Shown: positions 22,094 through 30,753 of the stretch, piece by piece | How the letters are laid out: each line of letters begins with the position of its first letter | Numbering within the stretch: the stretch's first letter is position 1 | Notes under the pieces: model-generated | What the model was told of the DNA's origin: nothing | What the model saw: only the letters and a program-made list of their open reading frames with translations | The model's database searches: none | From: Gemmatimonadota bacterium | GTDB taxonomy: Bacteria; Gemmatimonadota; Gemmatimonadetes; Longimicrobiales; Gaopeijiaceae | Length of the DNA: 36,719 nucleotides | Assembly: GCA_029863645.1 (NCBI GenBank) | Contig: JAOTVA010000020.1 | Location: 1 to 36,719 of the forward strand | Reading direction: 5' to 3' | Made by a program: the position numbers and the translations under genes

Positions 22094-24607
22094 ATGACTC
22101 CCACACGAGACGAGCGCCTTGCCGCCTACCGCGAGAAGCGGAAGGCGTCGCGTACGCCCGAGCCTTTCGGCGGGCGCGTCGTCGCGGGCGGGAGCACGTT
22201 CGTGGTGCAGAAGCACGCGGCGAGGAGTCTGCATTGGGACCTACGGCTGGAACTGGACGGCGTGCTGCTGTCCTGGGCAGTGCCGAAGGGCCCGTCCCCG
22301 AATCAGGCCGATAAGCGGCTCGCGATGCAGACGGAGGACCACCCGCTCGAGTACGCTGAGTTCGAGGGCGTGATTCCCGACGGGGAATACGGTGCGGGCG
22401 CGATGATCGTCTGGGATCGAGGCGTGTGGGTTGCACTGGAAGACCCCCACGAGGGCCTCGAGAAGGGAAAGCTCCTGTTCGAGCTTCGCGGCCACAAGCT
22501 GCTCGGCAACTGGACGCTGGTGAAGACCAAGCAGGCGAAGAACTCATGGCTCCTCATCAAGGAACGCGACGCGTACATGGACCCGGAGGGGTCAACGGGG
22601 GGCTATCCCGACGACTCGATCTACTCGGGGCTCACCGTAGAGGAGTTTCCACAAGCGGATGCTCACGCCGAGCAGCTGGGGGAGACGCTGGCCGAGCGGG
22701 GCGCAGAGATGAGCTCGGTGCGAGCGGACGACGTGGACCTGATGCTCGCTTCCTCTCGTGAGAAGCCGTTCAGCCGCGAGGGATGGATCTTCGAGTTGAA
22801 GCTCGACGGCTATCGCCTGCTCGCGGAGCGCACCTCCGGAGAGCCGCACCTGCGATCGCGCGCCGGTCACGACCTCACCGCGACTTTTCCTGAGATCGCC
22901 CGCGCGGTGCGCGGACTGCCCTACGAGGGCCTCGTGTTGGACGGGGAGGTGGTCGTGAATGACTCCGAAGGACTCCCCTCGTTCTCGCGGCTACAGCGGC
23001 GGGGTCGCATTCTCAACAAGGATGACGCGCTTCGCGCCAGCGTCGAGCTGCCGGCCGTCTATCACGCGTTCGATCTCCTCGCGCTCGAAGGCTTTGACCT
23101 TCGTGACCTGCCTCTGTTAGAGCGAAAGGGGCTCCTGAAGGTGGTCCTCCCCTCGGTCGGCCCGATTCGTTACACGGACCACGTCGTCGAGAAGGGGGAG
23201 GTGCTGTACGACCACGTAGAGCGGATGCGCCTCGAGGGCATCGTCGGCAAGAAGGCGGACGCGCCGTATCGCGGCGGTCGGTCCAAGAACTGGGTCAAGG
23301 TTCGAACTGTCCGAATCGAGGACTTCGTGGTGGTCGGCTGGAAGGAGGCGAAGGGTTCTCGAGCGGGGTTCGGCTCCCTACACATCGCCCAGTACGACGG
23401 GGAGGACCTGGTCTACCTAGGAAGCGTTGGAAGCGGCTTCCGGGACGCCGAGCTCGACGAGGTGCTTTCCGCCTTGGAGTCCATCGAGGTCGATTCGTGT
23501 CCCTGCACGGTGGGTCCCGTCCCGAAGGGAAAGGGGAATCACTTCACTCGCCCCGAGCTCGTGGCCGAAGTGAAGTACAAAGAGTTCACCGACCACGGGC
23601 TGGCGCGCCAACCGTCGTTCTCACGGTTCCGCACGGACAAGCCACCGGAGGAGTGCGTTCGTGAAGGGAGTGTCGCCGAGCCCTCGGAGGTGACGGAGCC
23701 CGTCGAAATCGTCGAAGAGAAGACGGTGCCGTTCACGAACCTCGACAAGGTCTTCTGGCCCAACGAGGGCTACACCAAAGGGGACCTCATCGACTATCAC
23801 CGGCATGTCGCGGAGTGGATGCTTCCTTATCTCGAGGACCGGCCCCTCGTGATGACCCGCTTCCCCGACGGCATCGAGGGAAAGTCGTTCTTTCAGAAAG
23901 ACGCCCCTCCGTACGCACCCGACTGGTTTCGACGCGTCACGGTCTGGAGCGAGGGCTCTGACCGTGAGCTGTCGTACTTCGTAGCCGAAGACGTCGAGTC
24001 GCTCCTCTATGTGATCAACCTCGGTACCATCCCGCTGCACATCTGGTCGAGTCGCATCGAGACGCTGGCCTTTCCGGACTGGTGCATTCTCGATCTCGAC
24101 CCCAAGGAGGCACCGTTCACCGATGTCGTCGATATCGCACGCTGCCTCCACGACGTCTGCGACGAGATCGGACTGCCTTCGTTCCCGAAGACGAGCGGCT
24201 CCTCCGGCATCCACGTGCTCGTGCCGCTCGGGCGACAGCTGACCTATGAGCAATCGAGGACGCTTGGGCAGCTCCTCGCGAGAGTGGCCGCAGCGGAGTT
24301 GCCCGGGATCGCGACACTCGCCCGCAGCCCGGATCGGCGCGAAGGGAAGGTCTACATCGACTTCGTGCAGAACGGCCATGGTCGGTTGCTCGCCGCGCCG
24401 TTCACAGTGCGCCCCTTGCCCGCGGCACCGGTATCGGCACCGCTCCTCTGGAAGGAGGTCACGAAGCGCCTCCGCACCGAAGACCACACGATCGTTAGTA
24501 TGCCGCGTCGGATGAAGCGACTCCGGGACGACCCCATGCGGCCCGTGCTCGAGTTGCGACCAGACCTGCTCGGGGCGCTCGACCGGCTGACTCGCTGGTT
24601 CGACTGA
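22094..24607 (+). CDS. ligD: ATP-dependent DNA ligase D (PE-LIG-POL)
   Basis: The 837-residue multi-domain enzyme repairs double-strand breaks with Ku. Domains are in the Pseudomonas-type order. The 3'-phosphoesterase domain (about 30-165) keeps the metal and phosphate residues H41, H47, D49, R51, H83 and Y87. The ATP-dependent ligase domain (about 225-520) has the adenylated lysine K236 in FELKLDGYR, LVLDGEVVV, and the motif at EGIVGKK. The C-terminal archaeo-eukaryotic primase-type polymerase (about 545-837) has ILDLDP with metal Asp residues, KTSGSSGIHV and VYIDFVQN. All catalytic residues looked for are present, so it should process, fill and seal ends. It is divergent from the K+ channel/Ku/HTH-TPR group. 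Start ATG at 22094. Confidence 0.95.
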   Translation: MTPTRDERLAAYREKRKASRTPEPFGGRVVAGGSTFVVQKHAARSLHWDLRLELDGVLLSWAVPKGPSPNQADKRLAMQTEDHPLEYAEFEGVIPDGEYGAGAMIVWDRGVWVALEDPHEGLEKGKLLFELRGHKLLGNWTLVKTKQAKNSWLLIKERDAYMDPEGSTGGYPDDSIYSGLTVEEFPQADAHAEQLGETLAERGAEMSSVRADDVDLMLASSREKPFSREGWIFELKLDGYRLLAERTSGEPHLRSRAGHDLTATFPEIARAVRGLPYEGLVLDGEVVVNDSEGLPSFSRLQRRGRILNKDDALRASVELPAVYHAFDLLALEGFDLRDLPLLERKGLLKVVLPSVGPIRYTDHVVEKGEVLYDHVERMRLEGIVGKKADAPYRGGRSKNWVKVRTVRIEDFVVVGWKEAKGSRAGFGSLHIAQYDGEDLVYLGSVGSGFRDAELDEVLSALESIEVDSCPCTVGPVPKGKGNHFTRPELVAEVKYKEFTDHGLARQPSFSRFRTDKPPEECVREGSVAEPSEVTEPVEIVEEKTVPFTNLDKVFWPNEGYTKGDLIDYHRHVAEWMLPYLEDRPLVMTRFPDGIEGKSFFQKDAPPYAPDWFRRVTVWSEGSDRELSYFVAEDVESLLYVINLGTIPLHIWSSRIETLAFPDWCILDLDPKEAPFTDVVDIARCLHDVCDEIGLPSFPKTSGSSGIHVLVPLGRQLTYEQSRTLGQLLARVAAAELPGIATLARSPDRREGKVYIDFVQNGHGRLLAAPFTVRPLPAAPVSAPLLWKEVTKRLRTEDHTIVSMPRRMKRLRDDPMRPVLELRPDLLGALDRLTRWFD

Positions 24608-24654
24608 AAGCCTAGATTGCCCTCGCCTGAACGTTCCTTTCGCGATGCGGTAGA

Positions 24655-27072
24655 GTGAAGTTCTTGGACTTGAGGCCACGCACCGACGGGCCACGCTGTC
24701 TGTCGCAGAGAAAGCGGAGCAAGGGACTGAGATCATCCGGGGTAGCTAGAAGGCATCTCGCCTTGAGCTTCGCGCTCGTCTTCTTCGCCGCGCCGGCCGT
24801 AGCGCAGGAGGCCACGGTCCAGGGCCGCGTGCGAGACGATGAGGGGGCAGCAGTGTCAGGGGTCCTCGTTACGGTTGCTCGTGACTCGGCAGTCGTCGCT
24901 GGCACCGATACAGACCCGCTCGGTTCTTTCAGGATCTCCTCCCTTTCGCTCGGCACGTACACCCTTCGCGTGTTCGGATTGGGTTACGCCGAGCACACGG
25001 AGCAGCTCGTGCTTGAGCCTGAGGGGACCATCAACCTCGAGGTGGTGCTCGCGAGGCAGGCGATCGAGCTCCAGGGCATTTCGATTGAGGCCGCAGCCAC
25101 CCGTGAGCGCATGCGGTTCGAGGAACTCGGGGGCGCGACAGTACGCGAGCTGAACCGGGCCGAGCTGCGGGCCGTACCGGGTGTGGCGGAGGCCGACCCG
25201 ATTCGTGCCGTGGAGGTGCTTCCCGGGGTGGTGTCCACCTCGGACTTCTCCTCTTCGTTTCACGTTCGGGGCGGTTCACAGGATCAAAATCTCATTCTCC
25301 TCGACGGCGTACCGATCTTCAGCCCGTTTCACCTGGGTGGCCTGTTCTCGGTATTCAACGTCGACTTGATCGACCGGGTCGAGCTGCAATCGGGTGGCTT
25401 CTCAGCAGAGCACGGGGGCCGCGTATCGTCGGTGCTCGAGATTGAGTCCGACGCGGGCGAGGGTCCCTTCAGGGTCGACGCGGGCGTATCACTCCTGTCG
25501 AGTCGCGCGGCGGTCGGAGGCCTCGTTCCGAGTTCGGTCGCGAGTGCCCTCGGTCAGTCCAGTATCCGCTACCGCGTGTCGGCGCGGCGCTCGTACTTCG
25601 ATGTCCTGGCGAAGCCCTTCCTCGAGTTTCCCTATCATCTGACAGACTTCCAAGCGCTCGTGGAGGCCTGGAGTCCCTCGGGGGATCGTTTCTCAATCAC
25701 GGCATACTCTGGTCGGGACGTCCTGGCGCTCACGAGCGTCGATGACCCTGACTTTCCGCTTCGGCTCGACTGGGATTGGGGCAACGACCTGCTGGGGTTC
25801 CGCTGGACCCGCCCCCGGGCCGGCGGCGGCTCGCTCGACATCAGGGCGAACGTCAGTCGCTACGGGACCGGTCTGGGCTTTCCCGACTTCGCCGACACTG
25901 AGTTCACGAGCCGCATCCAACAGGGGCAGCTTCGCGTAGATTTCGACACCCGACCGACCGCCCAGCTCTCCGTTCAGCTCGGGACCAGCCTGGAACGGCT
26001 CTCCTACAGGAACCGGTTCGCTACGGGTGGAACGGTCTTCGGCGACGGTAACGGGACCGGATCGCTGCTGGGGAGCTACGTCCAGACGCGGTGGTCGCGC
26101 CCCCGCGAGTGGCTCATTGTGGCCGGGCTGCGCTTCGACGGTTGGCGGCCGGACCCCGGGGCTTGGATCGCAGCGGTATCACCGCGACTCGCGGTGAAGC
26201 GCTTCTTCGCCGGGGGAGACGCTGCGTTCAAGGTCGCGGCTGGCCGGTATACGCAGTTCCTTCACTCCGTCCGGGACGAGGAGCTCCCGCTCGGGCTCGA
26301 TATCTGGGTGCTGGCGGGGGACCGCGCTCCCCAAGTGCGCTCTAACCAGCTTCAGGTGGGCGTGGAGGGTTATCGCGACATCGATTGGTTCTGGTCGGTG
26401 GAGGCGTACGTCCGGTCGTTCGACGGCGTCGTGACCCTCAACCTCCAGGACGACCCGAACACGGACCTGGACGATCTCCTGCGTGGGAGTGGCCTCTCGT
26501 ACGGGACCGACTTTCTGCTGAGGAAGGAGACAGGGGCTCTGACGGGGTGGGTCGCGCTCTCGCTGCTCAAGGCGGAGCGAACGTTTCCTGACCCGCTCGC
26601 GTTGGGACGTCCAGAGGTCACCTATCCTCCGATCTTCGACCGAAGGGTCGACCTCGACGTGGTGGTCCAGTTGCCCGTCGTGTGGGGATGGGACGCCGGG
26701 TTTCGATGGAATTTCGGTACAGGAATTCCGTACACTCGGGCTACCGGGTCGTACGCCTATTTCTCACCCCGCTTCGTCGGAGAGGGACGACTCGATTGGA
26801 GTGACGACGACGACGCGGTTGGGGCCTACGGAGTGGTGCTCGGCGACCGCAACGCGGAGCGCTACCCCATCTATCACAGGCTGGACGTGAGCCTGAGGCG
26901 GACCTCCGTGAAGTCCTGGGGGACGATCACGCCATACATCAACCTCTTGAACGTCTACAACCGCCGAAACCCGCTCTTCTACTTCTACGAATACGACGCG
27001 ACTCCGCCCCTGCGCACGGGGGTCTCGATGTTTCCACTGCTGCCTACCTTCGGGCTGGAGGCGACGTTCTGA
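24655..27072 (+). CDS. TonB-dependent outer-membrane receptor with N-terminal carboxypeptidase-like domain
   Basis: The 805-residue protein has an extended n-region and signal peptide ending about AVAQ (51). A carboxypeptidase-regulatory-like beta-sandwich follows (about 53-135; VQGRVRDDEGAAVSGVLVTV). The plug domain (about 150-270) has AVEVLPGVVS, SSFHVRGGSQDQNLILLDGVPIF and VELQSGGFSAEHGGRVSSVLEI. The rest is a roughly 22-strand barrel ending in aromatic FGLEATF. It imports a bulky ligand (siderophore, oligosaccharide or vitamin) powered by TonB. Start is the GTG at 24655, which gives an unusually long, Arg-rich n-region; a later start may be true. The lipoprotein gene that follows overlaps its stop (TGATG), giving a translationally coupled pair, and a metal-type regulator gene lies next. 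Confidence 0.9.
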   Translation: MKFLDLRPRTDGPRCLSQRKRSKGLRSSGVARRHLALSFALVFFAAPAVAQEATVQGRVRDDEGAAVSGVLVTVARDSAVVAGTDTDPLGSFRISSLSLGTYTLRVFGLGYAEHTEQLVLEPEGTINLEVVLARQAIELQGISIEAAATRERMRFEELGGATVRELNRAELRAVPGVAEADPIRAVEVLPGVVSTSDFSSSFHVRGGSQDQNLILLDGVPIFSPFHLGGLFSVFNVDLIDRVELQSGGFSAEHGGRVSSVLEIESDAGEGPFRVDAGVSLLSSRAAVGGLVPSSVASALGQSSIRYRVSARRSYFDVLAKPFLEFPYHLTDFQALVEAWSPSGDRFSITAYSGRDVLALTSVDDPDFPLRLDWDWGNDLLGFRWTRPRAGGGSLDIRANVSRYGTGLGFPDFADTEFTSRIQQGQLRVDFDTRPTAQLSVQLGTSLERLSYRNRFATGGTVFGDGNGTGSLLGSYVQTRWSRPREWLIVAGLRFDGWRPDPGAWIAAVSPRLAVKRFFAGGDAAFKVAAGRYTQFLHSVRDEELPLGLDIWVLAGDRAPQVRSNQLQVGVEGYRDIDWFWSVEAYVRSFDGVVTLNLQDDPNTDLDDLLRGSGLSYGTDFLLRKETGALTGWVALSLLKAERTFPDPLALGRPEVTYPPIFDRRVDLDVVVQLPVVWGWDAGFRWNFGTGIPYTRATGSYAYFSPRFVGEGRLDWSDDDDAVGAYGVVLGDRNAERYPIYHRLDVSLRRTSVKSWGTITPYINLLNVYNRRNPLFYFYEYDATPPLRTGVSMFPLLPTFGLEATF

Positions 27073-27995
27073 TGCGGCGTCGTGCCGCTGTAACGGTGGC
27101 CCTGATGATGTCCGTCGTCCTGGGCGGTTGTGAACTCACAGACGTAACCCTCATCGACTTCACCGATGTGGTCGTGGCTGAGGTGTACGTCACCGTCTCC
27201 GACGTGGCGAACGCGAGCCGGCTAAGGGCCTTCATTCACGGCACCGCGGCGGGATCCCAGCCCAGCACGCAGAGCTTCGACGACGCTCTGGTGACCATCA
27301 CAGACGGCGACGGCGTCGCCTCCGTGCTACCGCTTTCCGTACCCGATGAGTGTGTGTCGACTCGGCCAGAAGACTCAGGAGGGTCCTGCTTCGCGGCGGA
27401 TCTGGTCCTCGCAGGGTCCTTCACGCCAGGCGAGTCGCTCGGGCTGGACATCTCTTTGGCCGACGGCCGGACATTGGCAGGCTCGACGCGGATTCCGGGA
27501 GACTTCCTGGTAGCGGACGTGGGGAGCGGCTGCAGGGTGACACCTGATACGAATCTGCCCCTTCGTTGGTCGCGTTCGGACGGCGCGTGGACTTACCTGA
27601 GCGAGGCGTACATTACGGGGCTTCCGGCTGCGCTGGCTGACGAAGGCATCGAGGCACCGGACTCCCTGTATTTGCTCGGCCTCTCGATTTCCGAGAGCGA
27701 TACGACCGTGACGTTCCCCAGCGAGATCGGCATTTTCGATCGCTTCAGCCTCGATCAAGATCTCGCGGTCAGGCTGCAGCGTGGGCTACCTGAGGGTGCG
27801 AGTGCCGACGTCGCGATCACGGCCGTGGACCGCAACTTCGTCAATTGGGTCCGCGGCGGGAGCTTCAATCCGTCGGGAACCGTGAGGGTGACAAGCCTGA
27901 CCGGTGATGGTTCAGGAGTCTTCGGTGCGGCCGTGACGCGACGCTTTACGCTCGTGAGCTCGACAGACACGACGGCCGGGCCGCCCTGCTCATGA
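27072..27995 (+). CDS. DUF4249-like surface lipoprotein, partner of TonB receptor
   Basis: The 307-residue lipoprotein has a signal ending VVLGGC with lipidated Cys20. An Ig-like beta-rich domain with DUF4249 character follows, in which the ADGRTLAGSTRIPGDF segment (about 136-151) is typical. A few Cys residues (about 95-120, 158, and the C-terminal PPCS) may form disulphides. In Bacteroidota such proteins are encoded directly after TonB-dependent receptors and are thought to act as surface ligand-binding or lid partners. Here the ATG overlaps the receptor stop. Substrate is unknown. Assignment to DUF4249 rests on general pattern and context, not alignment. Confidence 0.72.
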   Translation: MRRRAAVTVALMMSVVLGGCELTDVTLIDFTDVVVAEVYVTVSDVANASRLRAFIHGTAAGSQPSTQSFDDALVTITDGDGVASVLPLSVPDECVSTRPEDSGGSCFAADLVLAGSFTPGESLGLDISLADGRTLAGSTRIPGDFLVADVGSGCRVTPDTNLPLRWSRSDGAWTYLSEAYITGLPAALADEGIEAPDSLYLLGLSISESDTTVTFPSEIGIFDRFSLDQDLAVRLQRGLPEGASADVAITAVDRNFVNWVRGGSFNPSGTVRVTSLTGDGSGVFGAAVTRRFTLVSSTDTTAGPPCS

Positions 27996-28001
27996 GCCTG
28001 G

Positions 28002-28014
28002 ACCCGTCCCGGGT
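28002..28014. terminator. Short hairpin between convergent genes
   Basis: ACCCG (28002-28006) pairs with CGGGT (28010-28014) around a three-base loop, in the 28-base gap between the lipoprotein gene and the regulator gene. TTCTTAG follows on the plus strand. It may end both transcripts, though the stem is only five pairs. Confidence 0.35.
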
Positions 28015-28023
28015 GACGCCTTC

Positions 28024-28704
28024 TTAGCGTTCGTCCGGAACGACGTAGATCTGCCGGGCTAGCTCGTCTTGGACGGAGCGGGACTCCTCATCCTCTTCTC
28101 CCAGGCTGATCTCCACGGCGCCCTCGACTCCCTGTGTCTCCGTCACGAGCACGCGCGCCCCGGGGACGAGTCCTTCGGCCGCCATGGAGCGCAGGTGGGC
28201 GGAGTGCTCGTCCCGTACCGCGCGGATGCGGACCCGATCGCCGGGCTGGGCATCTGCCAGTGTGGCCGGGTCCGTGCTCTCGATGTGGCCGGCCCGCGTT
28301 GGGATGGGGGCTCCGTGGGGGTCGTGGCGCGGAAACTCGAGCGCCGCCGCCATCTTCTCGATGAGTGAGTCCGACGCCGCATGCTCGAGCCGTTCGGCCT
28401 CGCCGTGCACGTCGTCCCACGCGTATCCCAGGCGCTCACAAAGATAAGTCTCCAGGATCCTGTGGCGCCGGAGGACTTTCAGGGCCTCGAGCGCGCCTCG
28501 CTCTGTGAGTCGAACTCCCCGATAGGGCAGGTACTCCAGGAGGCCCGATTCGGCGAGCCTCTTGATCATTCCGGTCACCGAGGCAGGCTGGATGTCGAGC
28601 GCCTCGGCGATCGCGCTCGTGGACGCAGCGTCTCCAGCCTCACAGAGACCGTAGATCGCCTTGAGGTAATCCTCGACGGACCGCGAGAGGGTGCCGGCAC
28701 TCAT
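28024..28704 (-). CDS. DtxR/MntR-family metal-dependent transcriptional regulator
   Basis: The 226-residue regulator has a winged HTH (about 8-70; AIAEALDIQPASVTGMIKRLAESGLLEY), a dimerisation/metal domain (about 72-140) and a C-terminal FeoA/SH3-like domain (about 150-222). Metal ligands by alignment are D12, H81, E104, E107 and H108. In DtxR the corresponding residues are M10, H79, C102, E105 and H106; in MntR they are D8, H77, E99, E102 and H103. The Asp/Glu pattern is therefore nearer the Mn-responsive MntR, although E11 of MntR is K15 here. It likely represses metal uptake genes when metal is bound. Neighbouring genes on the minus strand lie downstream, so its target may be elsewhere or the convergent TonB pair. 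ATG 28704 precedes the HTH. Confidence 0.9.
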   Translation of the reverse strand: MSAGTLSRSVEDYLKAIYGLCEAGDAASTSAIAEALDIQPASVTGMIKRLAESGLLEYLPYRGVRLTERGALEALKVLRRHRILETYLCERLGYAWDDVHGEAERLEHAASDSLIEKMAAALEFPRHDPHGAPIPTRAGHIESTDPATLADAQPGDRVRIRAVRDEHSAHLRSMAAEGLVPGARVLVTETQGVEGAVEISLGEEDEESRSVQDELARQIYVVPDER

Positions 28705-28869
28705 CGATCGAAGCTATCGTGGCCCAACGACGGCGTCGACTGGCGGGCTCCTTGTCCCCTATCTTGGTGACGGCGACGCGATTACCATCACGACTCGATC
28801 ACCTCCGCGCCGTGGCCGAGACCGGCGCACCCGGCCGACGCCATTACCAGGCGTCCAACTCATGACAGC

Positions 28870-29391
28870 ATGAGTGAGAACGACAAAGTCAGACCCTTTC
28901 ACGCGAAGGACGTCGGGAGCGGTCAGGAGACCGCCGATGTCGTCGCGGCGGTCATCAAGCACGCTGCCGAGCGTGATAAGGCGGCGAGCCAGAAGACGGG
29001 CCCCAAGAAGCAGCCGAAGTGGCTGCTTCCGGTCGGCGTGAATCTTGGCGTGTTTGCCGCCTACCTCTTGATCTGGTCACCCGACTGGGTCGTTCTCAAC
29101 CCCATCGCGCCACCACCCGTCGAGCAGCAGGTGGAAAAACTGGGCAGCGCGATGTGGTTCGCAATGAACGAGATCGAGCTCTATCGCCGGACCAACGACC
29201 GACTCCCCGCGTCGCTCCAGGAAGCAGGCCTCACCGAGGGTGGTCTGGACTACACGCTGCAGGGGACGGCGGGCTATATCCTCATTGCTGAGGCGGGAGG
29301 GGAAACCCTGGTGTACAACTCATCCACGCAGGACCCGCTGGAATGGGGCGCTGCAAACGTAGCTGGCCTGTCAGAGAGAATCGGAGGGTGA
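28870..29391 (+). CDS. Bitopic membrane protein upstream of pilin (173 aa)
   Basis: I do not recognise this family. The 173-residue protein has a charged cytoplasmic N-terminus (1-50, Lys-rich), one transmembrane helix (about 51-70; WLLPVGVNLGVFAAYLLIW), and a periplasmic domain of about 105 residues. The domain has helix 85-112 (VEQQVEKLGSAMWFAMNEIELYRRT) and a segment NDRLPASLQEAGLTEGGLDYTLQG that resembles the soluble part of pseudopilin-like proteins. Its stop overlaps the start region of the pilin gene, so the two are one operon and it may be an assembly or minor-pilin partner. No clear Shine-Dalgarno precedes the ATG at 28870. Confidence 0.75.
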   Translation: MSENDKVRPFHAKDVGSGQETADVVAAVIKHAAERDKAASQKTGPKKQPKWLLPVGVNLGVFAAYLLIWSPDWVVLNPIAPPPVEQQVEKLGSAMWFAMNEIELYRRTNDRLPASLQEAGLTEGGLDYTLQGTAGYILIAEAGGETLVYNSSTQDPLEWGAANVAGLSERIGG

Positions 29392-29396
29392 GACAC

Positions 29397-29888
29397 TTGA
29401 ACCGAAGCGGCACCCGGATGTCACCGAAGGACTCCAGGCGGGGGGGATTCTCCCTGATCGAGCTCCTCGTCGCGGTCTCGATCGTCGGGATCTTGGCGGG
29501 ATTGGCTATCCCCAACATGCGCAACGTGACGTACCGCGCCCGCGCTACTGCGGTGTTCGGTGATCTGAATACCATGCGCCAGGCCACGTTGGACTACAAC
29601 GCCGACCAGAACGCCTGGCCACCGAACGAACCGTCCGGCACCATTCCGGCCGGCATGGTGCCGTATCTCCCTGACGGGTTCTCCTTTCAGGGCGATGGGT
29701 ACGAGCTGGACTTCGAGAACCTCACGCTCGCATTCGGCCTCCCTGGGAATCCCAACGTGACGCGCATGGTCGGGGCGGCGGTCACCGCCACGGAGGACGC
29801 GCTGAGCAATGCCATCGCCGAGGTCCTGGGCGGAGCGATCATCTCGAGCGTCGGCAACACGCACACCGTGGTATTCGACGCGAGCTAG
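29397..29888 (+). CDS. Type IV pilin / pseudopilin-like protein
   Basis: The 163-residue protein has a prepilin leader with the cleavage site RRGG/FSLIELLVAVSIVG, in which Glu at +5 and the N-methylation helix follow. The hydrophobic helix continues to about residue 45, and a soluble domain completes it. It should be cleaved by a prepilin peptidase and assembled into a type IV pilus or type II secretion pseudopilus; no other assembly genes are in the window. Start choice is uncertain. TTG at 29397 has GGAGG at ideal distance; GTG at 29388 overlaps the previous stop; ATG at 29418 lacks a ribosome-binding site. All three are in frame. Confidence 0.88.
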   Translation: MNRSGTRMSPKDSRRGGFSLIELLVAVSIVGILAGLAIPNMRNVTYRARATAVFGDLNTMRQATLDYNADQNAWPPNEPSGTIPAGMVPYLPDGFSFQGDGYELDFENLTLAFGLPGNPNVTRMVGAAVTATEDALSNAIAEVLGGAIISSVGNTHTVVFDAS

Positions 29889-29982
29889 CACCGGGAAGGA
29901 CCAGGCCCCGGGCCCTCCTGTGACTTTCGGGAACGGCGCGTGTAACACGGTTGGCAGCACGACCATTCTACTGGCTCCAGCC

Positions 29983-30420
29983 ATGCGCTACGAAAAAGCC
30001 ACAGACGGTATCAGGGTGCGGGTCCAGCCCCGATTCTCCCTGGCGGATTCCGCTCCGTCAGACGGGACGTTCGTGTTTTCCTACCAGGTGAAGATGGCCA
30101 ACGAGGGCGACCGAGCAGCGCAGCTCCTGTTCCGCCACTGGCTCATTCACGACTCGGCCACAGGCGACTCCCTGGTCGACGGGGAGGGCGTGGTGGGTGA
30201 AAAGCCACACCTGCAGCCCGGCGAATCGCACGAGTATCGTAGCTACTGCGTGCTTAGATCGTCCGTGGGCTATATGGAGGGTTACTACACCTTCGCTCGG
30301 CCCGACGGGCAGGAGTTCAGGGTCGAGGTGCCGCGTTTCCACCTGAACGGCCCCCTCGTCCTACCTGGGGCAGCTCGCGAGTCGTTCGACGAGGAGCCGG
30401 ATCAGGGCACGCTCCACTAG
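29983..30420 (+). CDS. apaG: ApaG-domain protein
   Basis: The 145-residue protein has an ApaG/Fn3-like beta-sandwich: VRVQPRFSLADS (N-terminal strand), RHWLIHDSATGDSLVDGEGVVGEKPHLQPGESHEYRSYC (the diagnostic GxGVxGxxP motif with the HW pair) and VEVPRFHL at the end of the domain. A 20-residue acidic tail (EEPDQGTLH) extends it. ApaG is linked to Co2+/Mg2+ tolerance and phosphate compounds, but its biochemical role is not known. ATG 29983 follows the pilin gene by 94 bases that hold small dyads (for example CGTGT-A-ACACG), with no firm promoter. Confidence 0.9.
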   Translation: MRYEKATDGIRVRVQPRFSLADSAPSDGTFVFSYQVKMANEGDRAAQLLFRHWLIHDSATGDSLVDGEGVVGEKPHLQPGESHEYRSYCVLRSSVGYMEGYYTFARPDGQEFRVEVPRFHLNGPLVLPGAARESFDEEPDQGTLH

Positions 30421-30498
30421 GGGCCAGGTCCTGCCGACCCCTGGATCCTCTGTGCCAGCTTCTATTATCGTTTGCGGCCTTATTCACAACGGGGTTTC

Positions 30499-30726
30499 AT
30501 GGCTACCAGCCGAGCATCCAAGAAGGCGAAGGTAAGTGACGCAGTCGCGGTCGATGCGAAGCGCATCCTGCTCCGGTACGGTGCGCCGATCGCCGTTCTA
30601 GACAAGGTGAACGAGGTGCATCGAATCGAGTTTGCTCGCGAGATCGCCAAGACGACCCTGTCGGAGCGAGAGGCTCGCCTCCGCGAGCTCCTCACGGAGA
30701 AGGGCTACACGCCTCCCAAGGGCTGA
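30499..30726 (+). CDS. Small hypothetical protein (75 aa)
   Basis: I do not recognise this protein. It is 75 residues, basic, and mainly helical: a Lys/Ala-rich N-terminus (MATSRASKKAKVSDAVAV), then VDAKRILLRYGAPIAVLDKVNE, and a helix REIAKTTLSEREARLRELLTEKGY. There is no signal peptide or membrane segment. It may bind nucleic acid or a protein partner, but nothing proves this. The ATG at 30499 was chosen over an in-frame ATG at 30472 because a TATTATCG -10-like element overlaps the earlier one. It is convergent with the M16 peptidase gene across a hairpin. Confidence 0.65.
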   Translation: MATSRASKKAKVSDAVAVDAKRILLRYGAPIAVLDKVNEVHRIEFAREIAKTTLSEREARLRELLTEKGYTPPKG

Positions 30727-30731
30727 TCCCC

Positions 30732-30753
30732 TCGCGGGCTCAGCGTCCCGCGA
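30732..30753. terminator. Hairpin between small gene and M16 peptidase gene
   Basis: TCGCGGG (30732-30738) pairs perfectly with CCCGCGA (30747-30753) around an eight-base loop. It lies just after the stop of the small gene and overlaps the last codons of the convergent M16 gene. It could end both transcripts. Confidence 0.5.

Noticed and set aside
23621-24736. 371-codon minus-strand frame opposite ligD
   Set aside because: It is antisense to the well-conserved polymerase domain of LigD and has no recognisable motif.
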